Shown piece by piece: positions 24,703 to 32,681 of a stretch of DNA of 60,556 bases. The stretch spans positions 1 to 60,556 of the forward strand of contig JBBSOW010000007.1 in assembly GCA_038259365.1 (NCBI GenBank). Direction: 5' to 3'. The first letter of the stretch is position 1. The number at the start of each line of letters is the position of its first letter. The notes under the pieces are model-generated. The model was not told the DNA's origin. It did no database searches and saw only the letters and a program-made list of their open reading frames with translations. This stretch comes from JBBSOW01 sp038259365. Lineage in GTDB: Bacteria; Actinomycetota; Actinomycetes; Propionibacteriales; Propionibacteriaceae. The position numbers and the translations under genes are program-made.

Positions 24703-25062
24703 TCAAGACCCGTCGACGGATTGCCGCACGATCTGGCGCAGGGCCTCCAGGTGAGAATCGTAGGCGCTGCGGCCTTGGGGGGTGAGGGAGTACCAGGTGC
24801 GTGGGCGCTTACCCACGTAACCCTTCTTGATGTGCAGGTAGCCGGCCTCCTCCAGGGCGCCCGCCTGGCGGGACAGCACCGAATCGGAGATCTCGACGGT
24901 GTCGCGGACCAGGGAGAACTCCGCCTTGTCGAGGTCCGCCAGCGCGGCCATGATCGAGAGCCTCACGGGGGCGTGGATGACCTCGTCGAGCCGATGACGC
25001 GGGTGGGGCGGTGGCTGCTGGGCCGCCCGTTCGTCGGCGGGCTGCCGTTGCGCTGATGCCAC
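24703..25062 (-). CDS. winged-helix transcriptional regulator (MarR/ArsR-like, HTH_34 type)
   Basis: A 119-residue single-domain regulator. After about 25 disordered residues comes a winged helix: IHAPVRLSIMAALADLDKAE, VRDTVEISDSVLSRQAGALEEAGYL, then the wing KKGYVGKRPRTWYSLTPQGR. This matches the small regulators usually paired with a membrane protein. The gene begins 6 nt after the stop of the four-helix membrane protein gene, so the two form an operon and the regulator probably controls it. There is no obvious cysteine metal site, so ArsR-type metal sensing is unlikely. Confidence 0.88.
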   Translation of the reverse strand: MASAQRQPADERAAQQPPPHPRHRLDEVIHAPVRLSIMAALADLDKAEFSLVRDTVEISDSVLSRQAGALEEAGYLHIKKGYVGKRPRTWYSLTPQGRSAYDSHLEALRQIVRQSVDGS

Positions 25063-25068
25063 CGGGAG

Positions 25069-25488
25069 TCACCGGGCCCGGCGGGCGGTGTAGGCCGCCG
25101 CGCTAAACATGATGAGGGCCATCACGACGCCGCCGGCGAGCCACCACAGGAGGGAGTCCGCGAAGAGGCTGGCGCCGAGCGAGACGGTAATCGCCCAGGC
25201 GATCCCCCAGGCAACGAAGGCGAAGGCGGAGATCTTCTTGGTGGCTTTGAGAGCCCCGCGCTGCCGCGCCGACCAGATGGCGGCCGCCGCGACGAGGACC
25301 ACCCAGCCGAGCATGATCGGAATCGCCACCGATGGCCGTCCGTGGCTCCAGGCGACCAGGAGGGAAAGCGGGATGGAGGCGATGCCGAAGATCGCGAGGT
25401 AGATGGCGAACCACTTCCCGGCCCGGCGTGCCTGATGGGTGGTGGTTTCTGCCTGGCGCAGGAGCGCCGCTGCTTGGTTGCTGTCCAT
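25069..25488 (-). CDS. four-helix membrane protein of unknown function
   Basis: A 139-residue protein with about four hydrophobic segments (approximately residues 25-47, 53-69, 86-106 and 112-133) and a soluble, Gln/Ala-rich first 24 residues. No catalytic motif is visible. It is the first gene of a pair with the winged-helix regulator, an arrangement common in Actinobacteria where both are induced together. Function cannot be assigned. Confidence 0.8.
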   Translation of the reverse strand: MDSNQAAALLRQAETTTHQARRAGKWFAIYLAIFGIASIPLSLLVAWSHGRPSVAIPIMLGWVVLVAAAAIWSARQRGALKATKKISAFAFVAWGIAWAITVSLGASLFADSLLWWLAGGVVMALIMFSAAAYTARRAR

Positions 25489-25541
25489 GACTGAGACTAT
25501 AGCAAGTAGTTTCGGTATTGGAAAGTACTTTCAGACTACGT

Positions 25542-26954
25542 TCAGACGAGGCGGAAGACCTTGCCCGGATTCAGGATCGATTGCGGATCGAGGGCCAGCT
25601 TGAGCCGGCGGTGCACGTCGAGCCCCACCTCGCCTATCTCGGTCTCGAGCAGGTCCATCTTCAGCGTGCCGACGCCGTGCTCCCCGGTGATCGTCCCGCC
25701 GAGCTCCAGGCTGAGCTCCATGATGACGTCGAACAGCTTGGCGGCGCGTTCGGCCTGGCCCGGATCGTTCGGATCGAACACGACGGTGGGGTGGAAGTTG
25801 CCGTCGCCGGCGTGGCCGACCAGACCGACCATCAACTCGTATTCTTCGGACAGCCTCTCGATGCCGGCCACCAGATCGGCCAGCCGATCGCGCGGCACAC
25901 ACACGTCGTCGATCAGGGTGGTCCCGTACTTCTCGAACGCGGTCAACACCTCGCGCCGGGCCGCCAACAGCAGCTCGCCCTCGGCGGGGTCGTCGGCGAC
26001 CGCCACCTCGGTGGCCCCGGAGGTCTCGAAGATCTTCGCGAAGCCCGCGACGTCGGCCGCGGCCTGCTCGCCACCGGCGTCGGATTGGGCCAGCAAGAGC
26101 GCCATGGTGTCGTCGGGGAAGCCCATCTTGTAGGCGTCGTTGACCGCTCGCACGCTGATCTGATCCATGTATTCCAGCAGCGCGGGGACGACCCCGCCCG
26201 CCATCACCGCGGTGACCGCCTCGGCCGCCGCGGCGGTGGAGCCGAACGCCGCAACCACCGTCAGCGGCTGCTCCGTCTTGTTGCGCAGCGAGAGCGTGGC
26301 CCGGGTGATGATGCCGAGGGTGCCCTCGCTGCCGACGAACAGCTTGGTGAGGTCGTAGCCGGCGACCCCCTTGACGGTGCGGCGGCCGGTCTTGAGGAGG
26401 CGGCCGTCGGCCAGCACCACCTCGAGGGCGAGCACGTAGTCGGTAGTGACGCCGTACTTCACGCAACACAGGCCGCCGGAGTTCGTGGCGAGGTTGCCGC
26501 CGATGGAACAGAACTCCCAGCTGGAGGGGTCCGGCGGGTAGTACAGCCCCTTGGCCTCGACGGCGCGGCTCAGCTCGGCGTTCATCACCCCGGGCTCGGT
26601 GACGACGACGCGGTTGGGCACGTCGATCTCCAGGATCTGGTTCATGGGCTCCAGGCTCAACAGGATTGAGCCGTCGATGGCCACGGCGGCCCCGGACAGC
26701 CCGCTGCGCGCGCCCTGGGGGACGACCGGCACTCCCAGCCGGCTGGCGACCCGCATGACGTGCTGGACGTGCGCGGTCTCGCCCGCTCGAACGAGCACCG
26801 CGGCCTGCCCGGGACGCGCGAACATGGCGCGGTCGATGCTGTGCGTGGCGATCACGTCGGCGTCGGTGACGATGACTTTCTCGGGCAGCCCTTCGCGTAG
26901 GGCTGCGAGCAACTCTTCGCGGTTCGCGTCGGAAAATCGGGGGTTCTCAGCCAT
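25542..26954 (-). CDS. FAD-binding oxidase, glycolate oxidase GlcD / D-lactate dehydrogenase type
   Basis: A 470-residue flavoprotein of the VAO/PCMH family. The PCMH FAD domain (about 40-220) has PQGARSGLSGAAVAIDG, PPDPSSWEFCSIGGNLATNSGG in pieces, and VKYGVTTDYVLALEVVLADG; the C-terminal FAD-oxidase domain has VGHAGDGNFHPTV and TGEHGVGTLK. It oxidises a 2-hydroxy acid such as glycolate or D-lactate; substrate class cannot be resolved by eye. No GlcE/GlcF or LldEFG genes accompany it, so it may act alone with a quinone or other acceptor. Confidence 0.93.
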   Translation of the reverse strand: MAENPRFSDANREELLAALREGLPEKVIVTDADVIATHSIDRAMFARPGQAAVLVRAGETAHVQHVMRVASRLGVPVVPQGARSGLSGAAVAIDGSILLSLEPMNQILEIDVPNRVVVTEPGVMNAELSRAVEAKGLYYPPDPSSWEFCSIGGNLATNSGGLCCVKYGVTTDYVLALEVVLADGRLLKTGRRTVKGVAGYDLTKLFVGSEGTLGIITRATLSLRNKTEQPLTVVAAFGSTAAAAEAVTAVMAGGVVPALLEYMDQISVRAVNDAYKMGFPDDTMALLLAQSDAGGEQAAADVAGFAKIFETSGATEVAVADDPAEGELLLAARREVLTAFEKYGTTLIDDVCVPRDRLADLVAGIERLSEEYELMVGLVGHAGDGNFHPTVVFDPNDPGQAERAAKLFDVIMELSLELGGTITGEHGVGTLKMDLLETEIGEVGLDVHRRLKLALDPQSILNPGKVFRLV

Positions 26955-27015
26955 GACCTCACTGTAGGCGCTGCCGGATCTTGGGTCCTTGCGGCTCCGC
27001 CCCGGGCCCGCCCTA

Positions 27016-27447
27016 CTATCTCGGAGCGAGGGGGTTGATCCAGGTGATCTCGGGAAAGCGGGCGAAGTCGCTGTCGTTGCTCACGATGTCCAACCCGTAC
27101 TCGATGCACAGGGCCGCGACGACGACGTCCGTCACCATGGACCCTCCTAACGGGTAACGGGTGAGGAGGTCCCGCATGATGTCGGCGTGTCCACGGCCGG
27201 GGCTGGGCATCCAGGTGGCCGGGGCCCGACGCCACTCGTCGACGAACTCCCACGCGGCCGGCGGATCAAGCGGTTGGCCACTCACCCGAGGGTTGGTGGT
27301 GATGCGGACGAACGCCCAAAGAGACAGCCAAGGGATGGCAATGCGGCGCGAACCGTTGAGGGCTCCTTCGAGCCATTCCCGGGCGGGCCGATGGAAGGGG
27401 TTGTCGCGGGTGACGGCGTAGATCAGAATGTTCGCATCGACGAGCAT
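27016..27447 (-). CDS. vapC: PIN-domain ribonuclease toxin, VapC family
   Basis: A 143-residue PIN protein. Asp4 in LVDANILIYAV, Asp107 in VTDVVVAALCIEYG and the SNDSDFARFPEI block (Asp125/Asp127) are the expected acidic residues. The usual second acidic position in helix 3 is replaced: IPWLSLWAFVRITTNP lacks the Glu seen in many VapC proteins, though a group of actinobacterial VapCs shares this. Its start overlaps the vapB stop by one base. It would cleave a specific RNA and be neutralised by VapB. Confidence 0.93.
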   Translation of the reverse strand: MLVDANILIYAVTRDNPFHRPAREWLEGALNGSRRIAIPWLSLWAFVRITTNPRVSGQPLDPPAAWEFVDEWRRAPATWMPSPGRGHADIMRDLLTRYPLGGSMVTDVVVAALCIEYGLDIVSNDSDFARFPEITWINPLAPR

Positions 27448-27677
27448 CAGCGTGCGTCCGGGCCTTCCAGCACGTCGAGCAGCTCACCGATATTCGACAC
27501 ATCCATTTTCAATCCCAGAGCCGTGGTGCGTTGCACGAACGGCTCAACGGGAGCGGGCGCGTTCAGACCGCGACGGATCAGTTCGTTGACCGCATCGCTG
27601 ACACCCCGCCCTTCGTCTTTGCGCAGTTGCTGAATTGCCTTCGCAGTGTCTGCGTCGAACTCGATGGTCGTCCTCAT
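27447..27677 (-). CDS. vapB: ribbon-helix-helix antitoxin, VapB family
   Basis: A 76-residue antitoxin. The N-terminal ribbon-helix-helix DNA-binding fold (residues 1-40: MRTTIEFDADTAKAIQQL, GRGVSDAVNELIRRGL) is followed by a C-terminal tail that should wrap the toxin (LKMDVSNIGELLDVLEG). The gene precedes and overlaps vapC. A TAAACT -10-like element ends 6 nt before the ATG, so the operon transcript is probably leaderless. Confidence 0.92.
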   Translation of the reverse strand: MRTTIEFDADTAKAIQQLRKDEGRGVSDAVNELIRRGLNAPAPVEPFVQRTTALGLKMDVSNIGELLDVLEGPDAR

Positions 27678-27683
27678 ACTCGC

Positions 27684-27689
27684 AGTTTA
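27684..27689 (-). promoter_or_regulatory. -10-like element of the vapBC operon
   Basis: On the minus strand TAAACT lies 6 nt upstream of the vapB ATG, a spacing that places the transcription start at or next to the start codon. No clear -35 was found. Confidence 0.4.
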
Positions 27690-27726
27690 CATCTGTGTGC
27701 GAAGACCGACGCACGCGCGTGCGCCG

Positions 27727-28545
27727 TTAGTTTTCGGAGCGTAGGCGTTCGGCGATCCATCGAAGATCGGCCGCGTGCTCGGCCGGCCCGCCGGGGGTTT
27801 CGATGACGATGGGAGCACCGGCCTCGCGACAGACCGCCGCCAGCCCGTCAGGGTCGCATTGGCCCTGGCCGAGGTTGGCGTGACGGTCGGCGCCGGAATC
27901 GACGGCGTCGCGGGAGTCGTTGCAATGCACCAGATCGATGCGGCCGGTGATCGCCTCGATCTTCTCCACGGCGGTGAGGAGGTCCAGGCCGCCCGCGTGG
28001 GCGTGGCAGGTGTCGAGGCAGAAGCCCACCATCTCCGCGCCCGTGGCGGACTGCACGGCCGCCCACAGTTGTTCGATCCGCTCCAGGTGCCTGGCCATGG
28101 CGTTGGCTCCGCCCGCGGTGTTCTCGATGAGGATCGGCACCTCGGTGTCGACGGCCTCGATGCACTTGCGCCAGTTGTCGAAGCCCTTGGCCGGATCGTC
28201 GGCTCTATTGACGTGGCCGCCGTGCACGATGACTCCCGCGGCGCCGATCTCGGCGGCCGCGGCGACGGTCTGTTGCACGAGCTTGCGGCTGGGGATGCGG
28301 ACGCGGTTGTTCAGCGTCGCCACGTTGAGGACGTAGGGGGCGTGCACGTACAGCGCGATGCCGGCCTCGGCGGCGTCGGCCTTGAGCGCCGCGGCGCCGC
28401 CGGCGTAGGCAATCTCGGGGCCCTTCCAGCCCTGGGGATCGCCGAGGAAGAACTGCGCCAGGCCCGCGCCGCGCGCCGTCGCCTCCGCGATGGGATCGGT
28501 CTGGTCCACGTGGGCGCCCATGATGGGCAAAGATGCGCTGCTCAT
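27727..28545 (-). CDS. nfo: deoxyribonuclease IV (AP endonuclease, Nfo family)
   Basis: A 272-residue TIM-barrel nuclease that cuts DNA 5' of abasic sites in base-excision repair. The three-zinc site residues are visible in IVHGGH, ILIENTAGG, GFCLDTCHAHAGG, DLVHCNDS, ADRHANLGQG and IVIETPGG. An internal Met (MGAHVDQ, residue 9) could be the true start, as many family members begin there. The gene stands alone between cobA and vapBC on the same strand. Confidence 0.94.
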   Translation of the reverse strand: MSSASLPIMGAHVDQTDPIAEATARGAGLAQFFLGDPQGWKGPEIAYAGGAAALKADAAEAGIALYVHAPYVLNVATLNNRVRIPSRKLVQQTVAAAAEIGAAGVIVHGGHVNRADDPAKGFDNWRKCIEAVDTEVPILIENTAGGANAMARHLERIEQLWAAVQSATGAEMVGFCLDTCHAHAGGLDLLTAVEKIEAITGRIDLVHCNDSRDAVDSGADRHANLGQGQCDPDGLAAVCREAGAPIVIETPGGPAEHAADLRWIAERLRSEN

Positions 28546-28631
28546 CAGGCGATCCTAGGCGATCCGCGCCAGCCGGTTCCGACCTCGGCGAATGAAGGGG
28601 TCAGCGGTTATCTGGCCAGACGGGCGCCTGA

Positions 28632-29663
28632 CTACCGAGGTTGGAACCGAGGCCGGGTTCCACGGGACGGATCATCGGCGGGCTCGAGCACCGAGAGCCC
28701 CGCGACGGCACCGATGACGGTGGTGGCGGGGGAGCCGATCTGGTGCTCGTGGGTTAGCTCGGCGATGGTGGACACGGTGCCGCGGACCACCCTCATGCTG
28801 GGTAGGGCGGCATCGGCGATGACGGCGGCGGGGGTGTCCTCGGCCATCCCGTCGGTGATGAGGCGCTCGCAGATCGCGCCCAATGTGGCGACGCCCATGA
28901 GGATCACCAGCGTGGTGTTCACCCGGGTGAGAGCGGTCCAGTCGATCGAGCTGCGCGGATCGCCGGGCCCGGCGTGACCCGAGATCACGGTGAATCCCTG
29001 GGTCAGGTTGCGGTGGGTAACCGGGATCCCCGCCAACGCCGGCCCGGCGACCGCGGAGGTGACACCCGGAATGACCTCCACGGGAAAGCCCTGCGCGACG
29101 CACTCCATCGCCTCCTCACCGCCGCGGCCGAAGACGAAGTTGTCCCCGCCCTTGAACCGCACGACGTGTTGGCCCTTCGTGGCGTATTCGAGGATCAGCT
29201 GGTTGATCTGTTCCTGCGAGGTGAACTGTCCGCGCGGAATCTTGCCGACGTCGATCACCGGCACGCCGGGCTGGCGCTCCTCCAGGCTGGCCAGCGGGGC
29301 CAACCGATCACAGATGATGACGTCGGCGCTGCGGATCGCCTCGAGCCCGGCAACGGTGAGCAACCCCGGGTTCCCGGGGCCGCCGCCCACCAGGGTGACC
29401 CGGCCCCTCAGGCCCGGCTTCTTCGGCGCAGCGGCGGGGGTGTCGGCGGGGCGGATGACGAGGTCGAAGGCGGCCAGATCGGGGTTGGCCACCGCGGCGA
29501 TCAACCCGCGCTGCGCCAGATCGAGCAGGCTCGTCGGCAATTCGGCAGCACAGACGCTGACGCGCGCGCCGTCGGCCACGAGGGAGTGCGCCTGGCCGAG
29601 GGTCTCGTCCGCGCTACCGAGCAGGAGCACCGAGCGATCCCGCACGGACAAGCTAAACGTCAT
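28632..29663 (-). CDS. cobA: uroporphyrinogen-III C-methyltransferase with degenerate N-terminal domain
   Basis: A 343-residue protein. Residues 88-325 are a complete SUMT domain that methylates uroporphyrinogen III at C2 and C7 toward siroheme and cobalamin: VTLVGGGPGNPGLLTV, ADVIICDRL, VRFKGGDNFVFGRGGEE, IPGVTSAVAGPALAGIPVTHR and NTTLVILMGV. The first 75 residues resemble the CysG precorrin-2 dehydrogenase Rossmann half but lack its GGG(x)VA loop (GSADET instead) and are about half the normal length, so the dehydrogenase/ferrochelatase function is probably lost. No other siroheme or cobalamin gene is adjacent. Confidence 0.93.
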   Translation of the reverse strand: MTFSLSVRDRSVLLLGSADETLGQAHSLVADGARVSVCAAELPTSLLDLAQRGLIAAVANPDLAAFDLVIRPADTPAAAPKKPGLRGRVTLVGGGPGNPGLLTVAGLEAIRSADVIICDRLAPLASLEERQPGVPVIDVGKIPRGQFTSQEQINQLILEYATKGQHVVRFKGGDNFVFGRGGEEAMECVAQGFPVEVIPGVTSAVAGPALAGIPVTHRNLTQGFTVISGHAGPGDPRSSIDWTALTRVNTTLVILMGVATLGAICERLITDGMAEDTPAAVIADAALPSMRVVRGTVSTIAELTHEHQIGSPATTVIGAVAGLSVLEPADDPSRGTRPRFQPR

Positions 29664-29720
29664 GACACCTTTCTAGTTGGCCCGCGCCGCCGGTGCTAAC
29701 CCCGCCAGAGTCTGAGAAGA

Positions 29721-29775
29721 GGTCAATAGAGCCGGGGTTCCCCGTGAGGCCCATGGGGGCTCCCCTGAACTGACC
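29721..29775. other. nested inverted repeats between divergent cobA and pspC
   Basis: GGTCA (29721-29725) pairs with TGACC (29771-29775); inside it GAGCC (29729-29733) pairs with GGCTC (29758-29762); inside that are GGGG-TT-CCCC and the palindrome CCCATGGG. The folded form would be a branched stem. There is no T tract. It may be a structured leader or an operator; identity unknown. Confidence 0.4.
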
Positions 29776-29870
29776 CCCAAGCGCCCCGCCCCGACTTCCG
29801 TATCCGCGGGTTCGGCGCGAAGCTAGAGGGGCACGCCCGCCATCGCGGGTATCGAGGAAAGGCGAAACCG

Positions 29871-30071
29871 ATGAATCGCAAGGAAATCGCAGGACTGTCC
29901 CGGCCCAACGATCGGATGATCGCCGGCGTCTGCTCGGGCATCGCCAAACGGTTCGGGATGAACGCCAACACCGTCCGGCTCATCTTCGTGCTCAGCTGCA
30001 TCCTGCCCGGCCCGCAGTTCCTCATCTACATCGCCGGCTGGATCATCATCCCCGACGACCGCCGCGTCTGA
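29871..30071 (+). CDS. PspC-domain membrane protein
   Basis: A 66-residue protein consisting only of a PspC domain: RPNDRMIAGVCSGIAKRFGMNANTVRL as two blocks, then one hydrophobic helix (about 40-58) ending in WIIIPDD. PspC proteins are associated with membrane-stress responses, but this minimal form has no phage-shock partner nearby. GAGGAAAGG is upstream of the ATG. Confidence 0.9.
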   Translation: MNRKEIAGLSRPNDRMIAGVCSGIAKRFGMNANTVRLIFVLSCILPGPQFLIYIAGWIIIPDDRRV

Positions 30072-30109
30072 GACCGATCGACCTCGTTCCGCCCGAGTTC
30101 CGCCAGCTG

Positions 30110-31012
30110 TTGGCGGGCAGGCCGGCCGACGAACTGCTTCGGGGCGTCACCCACCCCGCTTCGCCGATCGACGGCGACACCTGGCTGGACGAGCTACCCC
30201 GCACCGTCGCCGAGCTGTTGGCCGCCTGGGAGCTGACTCCAACCGGGCGACCGCGACACGGAACGTGCGCCGTGGTGCTACCGGTGCGTGACGCCGTGAA
30301 CGGCGAGGCCGTGTTGAAGCTCAGCTGGCCGCACGCCGAGGCCGCGACGGAACACCTCGCCCTGGGCGCGTGGGGTGGCCGCGGCGCCGTCCGGCTGATC
30401 CGCGCCGACCCCCGCCGGTCCGCGTTGTTGCTGCAGCGCCTCGACGTCACCGACCTCACCGAGCTCTACACCGACCGGGCCTGCGAGATCATCGGGGAGC
30501 GCCTGGCCGACCTCGACGTTCCCGGCCACCCCAAGATCCCCCGCGTGCGCGATCAGGCGCCACGCTGGCGGGGCAAGCTCAAACGCTCGTCGGCCCTACC
30601 CCCGCGGATCGCAGATCAGGCGGGCCACCTGTTGGGAGAGTTGATCCGCGACGACACCCGCGAAACGCTGCTGCACACGGACCTGCACTACGAGAACGTG
30701 CTCGCCCGCGCGGCCGAAGCCAGCCCCGACACCAGCGAGGATTGGCTGGCCATCGATCCCAAGCCGCTGGTGGGTGACCGCGCGTACGAGATCGCGCCGG
30801 CGCTGTGGAACCGGACCGAGGAGATGGGTTGGGGATCGGGCTTTCGCTGGTCGGCGAGACGCCGCGTCGAGGTGATCTGCGGGGCCGCCGGCATCGACGA
30901 GGATCGCGCCCGGGCCTGGACGATCGTGCGGGAGGCCGTCAACGCGGCCGGCGAGGCCAGCGCGCAGCGCGTCAGCCTGGCGGTGTCGCTGATCAAGGCG
31001 ATGGGCGAATGA
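30110..31012 (+). CDS. aminoglycoside/hydroxyurea phosphotransferase-like kinase (APH(6) family)
   Basis: A protein of about 300 residues with the aminoglycoside 6-phosphotransferase fold. The kinase lysine region is AVLKLSWPHAEAATEHLAL (30-50 residues into the N-lobe), the catalytic loop is LLHTDLHYENVLA (HxDxxxxN), and the metal-binding Asp is in WLAIDPKPLVGDRAYE. Real aminoglycoside resistance cannot be inferred; many such genes in Actinobacteria phosphorylate unknown compounds. The TTG start is uncertain: the frame stays open upstream and reads VPPEFRQLLAG, typical of family N-termini, so translation may begin slightly earlier at a non-standard codon. Confidence 0.85.
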   Translation: MAGRPADELLRGVTHPASPIDGDTWLDELPRTVAELLAAWELTPTGRPRHGTCAVVLPVRDAVNGEAVLKLSWPHAEAATEHLALGAWGGRGAVRLIRADPRRSALLLQRLDVTDLTELYTDRACEIIGERLADLDVPGHPKIPRVRDQAPRWRGKLKRSSALPPRIADQAGHLLGELIRDDTRETLLHTDLHYENVLARAAEASPDTSEDWLAIDPKPLVGDRAYEIAPALWNRTEEMGWGSGFRWSARRRVEVICGAAGIDEDRARAWTIVREAVNAAGEASAQRVSLAVSLIKAMGE

Positions 31013-31066
31013 TCACTGCGTGCCGCCCATCGCAGGTCAGCCGGTGTTACGCCTAGGGTGGGGCCC

Positions 31067-32317
31067 ATGAGCGAGCGCACCACCTCGACCGGTCCGGCTC
31101 CCACCGAGCTAGTGAAGCTGAACGGCATGGAGCAACGCGTGCTCGGCAGCCTGTTGGAGAAGCAGGTGAGCGTCCCCGGCTCGTATCCGCTGAGCCTGAA
31201 CGGGGTGCGGTCGGCCTGCAACCAGACCAGCAGCCGGGACCCGGTGAGCGACTACGGCGAGGCCGAGCTCGAGACCTGCCTGCGCGAGTTGAAGTCCCGC
31301 GGACTCGTGCGCGTGGTCTGGGCCGGCAAAGGTTCACGAACCCTGAAGTACCACCAGATCCTCGACGAGATGGTCGAACTCTCGGCCGAGGAGCGAGCCA
31401 TCGTCACCGTGCTGTTGTTGCGGGGCCCGCAGTCTCCCGGTGAGCTGAAGACCCGGACGGACCGGCTCCACCAGTTCGACGATCGGGCCGCCGTCGAGGC
31501 GTGTCTGCAACGCATGTCATCCGCCGAGCCGCCCCTGGTGCAGCAGTTGGAACGCACGGCGGGGCAACAGGACCGTCGCTGGGCCCACCTGTTCGCGCCG
31601 CTGCCGGCCGGCCCCGCCTCGGCGGTCGCCGTGGACCGGGAGGTCGTGCTCGCCGAGGGTCCCGAGGTCCGCGACGCCCGGGTGCTGCAGGCCTACGCCG
31701 CGGCCGCGGCAACCTATTCTCGACGACTACTCCACGAGCTCGACGACAAGCCGTTCGACAGCTGGCTACTCGGCCGGGTGGCGCGGTTTCCCGGCCCCAT
31801 CCTGGACGTGGGCTGCGGGCCGGGACATGTCAGCGACGCGCTGTCTCGCGCGGGCACAGAGATCACGGGCATCGATCTTTCCCCCGAGATGATCACGACG
31901 GCGCGTTCGAACTTTCCCGATTTGGATTTCGCGGTCGGCAACCTGTTCAACCTGTTGCGACCGCCCCGGGCGCCGGGCTGGGGCGTCGTGGTCAGCTGGT
32001 ATTCCCTGCTACACCTGGCCAGCTCCGAGTTGCCGCGAGCGATGTCGTCGATGGCGCGCGTCCTGCAGCCGGGCGGCTGGCTGGTGCTCGGTCTGCCCGC
32101 CGGATCGAGCGTCCATCACGTCGAGGAATTCGAGGGCGCTGCCTGCTCGGTCGACTTCGTCGAGCACGATCCAGACGAGGTTCGCGCCGCGGTGGAGCAG
32201 GCGGGCCTCACGGTCTGCGAGACGTACCTGCGCGGTCCGCTCGCCGGCGTGGAGAGTCAGGTGGACCGGTACTATCTGCTGGCCCAGGCCAAGCCCGGCA
32301 GGGGAGAGGGAAACTAG
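31067..32317 (+). CDS. DUF480 (YceH-like) domain fused to class I SAM methyltransferase
   Basis: A 416-residue two-domain protein. Residues 10-190 are a YceH/DUF480 double winged helix: LNGMEQRVLGSLLEKQ, YPLSLNGVRSACNQTSSRDPV in part, ELKSRGLVRVVW, and HQFDDRAAVEACLQRM. Residues 200-416 are a class I methyltransferase with motif I ILDVGCGPGHVSDAL, ITGIDLSPEMI, a motif IV-like SWYSLLHLA, and VLQPGGWLVLGLP. The ATG at 31067 follows AGGGTGGGG. The next gene begins immediately after its stop. The methyl acceptor is unknown; the fusion hints at a DNA- or protein-directed regulator-like function. Confidence 0.88.
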   Translation: MSERTTSTGPAPTELVKLNGMEQRVLGSLLEKQVSVPGSYPLSLNGVRSACNQTSSRDPVSDYGEAELETCLRELKSRGLVRVVWAGKGSRTLKYHQILDEMVELSAEERAIVTVLLLRGPQSPGELKTRTDRLHQFDDRAAVEACLQRMSSAEPPLVQQLERTAGQQDRRWAHLFAPLPAGPASAVAVDREVVLAEGPEVRDARVLQAYAAAAATYSRRLLHELDDKPFDSWLLGRVARFPGPILDVGCGPGHVSDALSRAGTEITGIDLSPEMITTARSNFPDLDFAVGNLFNLLRPPRAPGWGVVVSWYSLLHLASSELPRAMSSMARVLQPGGWLVLGLPAGSSVHHVEEFEGAACSVDFVEHDPDEVRAAVEQAGLTVCETYLRGPLAGVESQVDRYYLLAQAKPGRGEGN

Positions 32318-32557
32318 ATGTCATCGCTGTCGGAGCTGACGTGGCCGCAGTCCTGGTCGATGCGTTTCGCGCTCTCGCTGCGGACCTTCGGGTTGGTCCT
32401 GATCCTGATCGTCATGGTGATCGTCGCCGTTGCCCGCCCGGAGAACCTGCTGCCGGCCACCGTCGTCGTCGTCGTGGTGGCGCACTTCCTCGCCGGTCTG
32501 CAGGCGACCCTCATGCGGCCCGGCACCAACTTCTGGCAGCCCGGCAAGCGCGGCTGA
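32318..32557 (+). CDS. small two-helix membrane protein
   Basis: A 79-residue protein with two hydrophobic segments (about 22-40 and 46-64) and a basic C-terminus. GGGGAGAGGG lies 7 nt before the ATG, which abuts the stop of the DUF480-methyltransferase gene, so the two are co-expressed. No recognised domain. Confidence 0.72.
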   Translation: MSSLSELTWPQSWSMRFALSLRTFGLVLILIVMVIVAVARPENLLPATVVVVVVAHFLAGLQATLMRPGTNFWQPGKRG

Positions 32558-32660
32558 GGCGATCCGCCTGGACGAATTCGATTGCACGGGCCCGCCTGCG
32601 GTAGCCTGACGTGTCGGTCCGCCGGAAAATCCGTTCGGGCCGAGCACATCACGCCCTCCT

Positions 32661-32681
32661 GCCATGGGACCTTCCCATGGC
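32661..32681 (+). promoter_or_regulatory. leader hairpin upstream of rpsF (possible S6:S18 control element)
   Basis: GCCATGGGA (32661-32669) and TCCCATGGC (32673-32681) form a perfect 9-bp stem with a 3-nt loop, 30 nt before the rpsF ATG, immediately followed by CGCCGAGAC. Many bacteria carry an S6:S18-binding leader RNA in which a hairpin sits next to a CCG-containing bulge; this could be that element, but the full consensus was not verified. Confidence 0.55.

Noticed and set aside
29664..29870. Cobalamin riboswitch upstream of cobA
   Set aside because: I could not find the conserved B12-box pattern; only unassigned nested inverted repeats are seen.
30110..31012. Antibiotic resistance gene call for the APH(6)-like kinase
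   Set aside because: Fold and motifs support a kinase, but nothing in the sequence shows aminoglycoside specificity.
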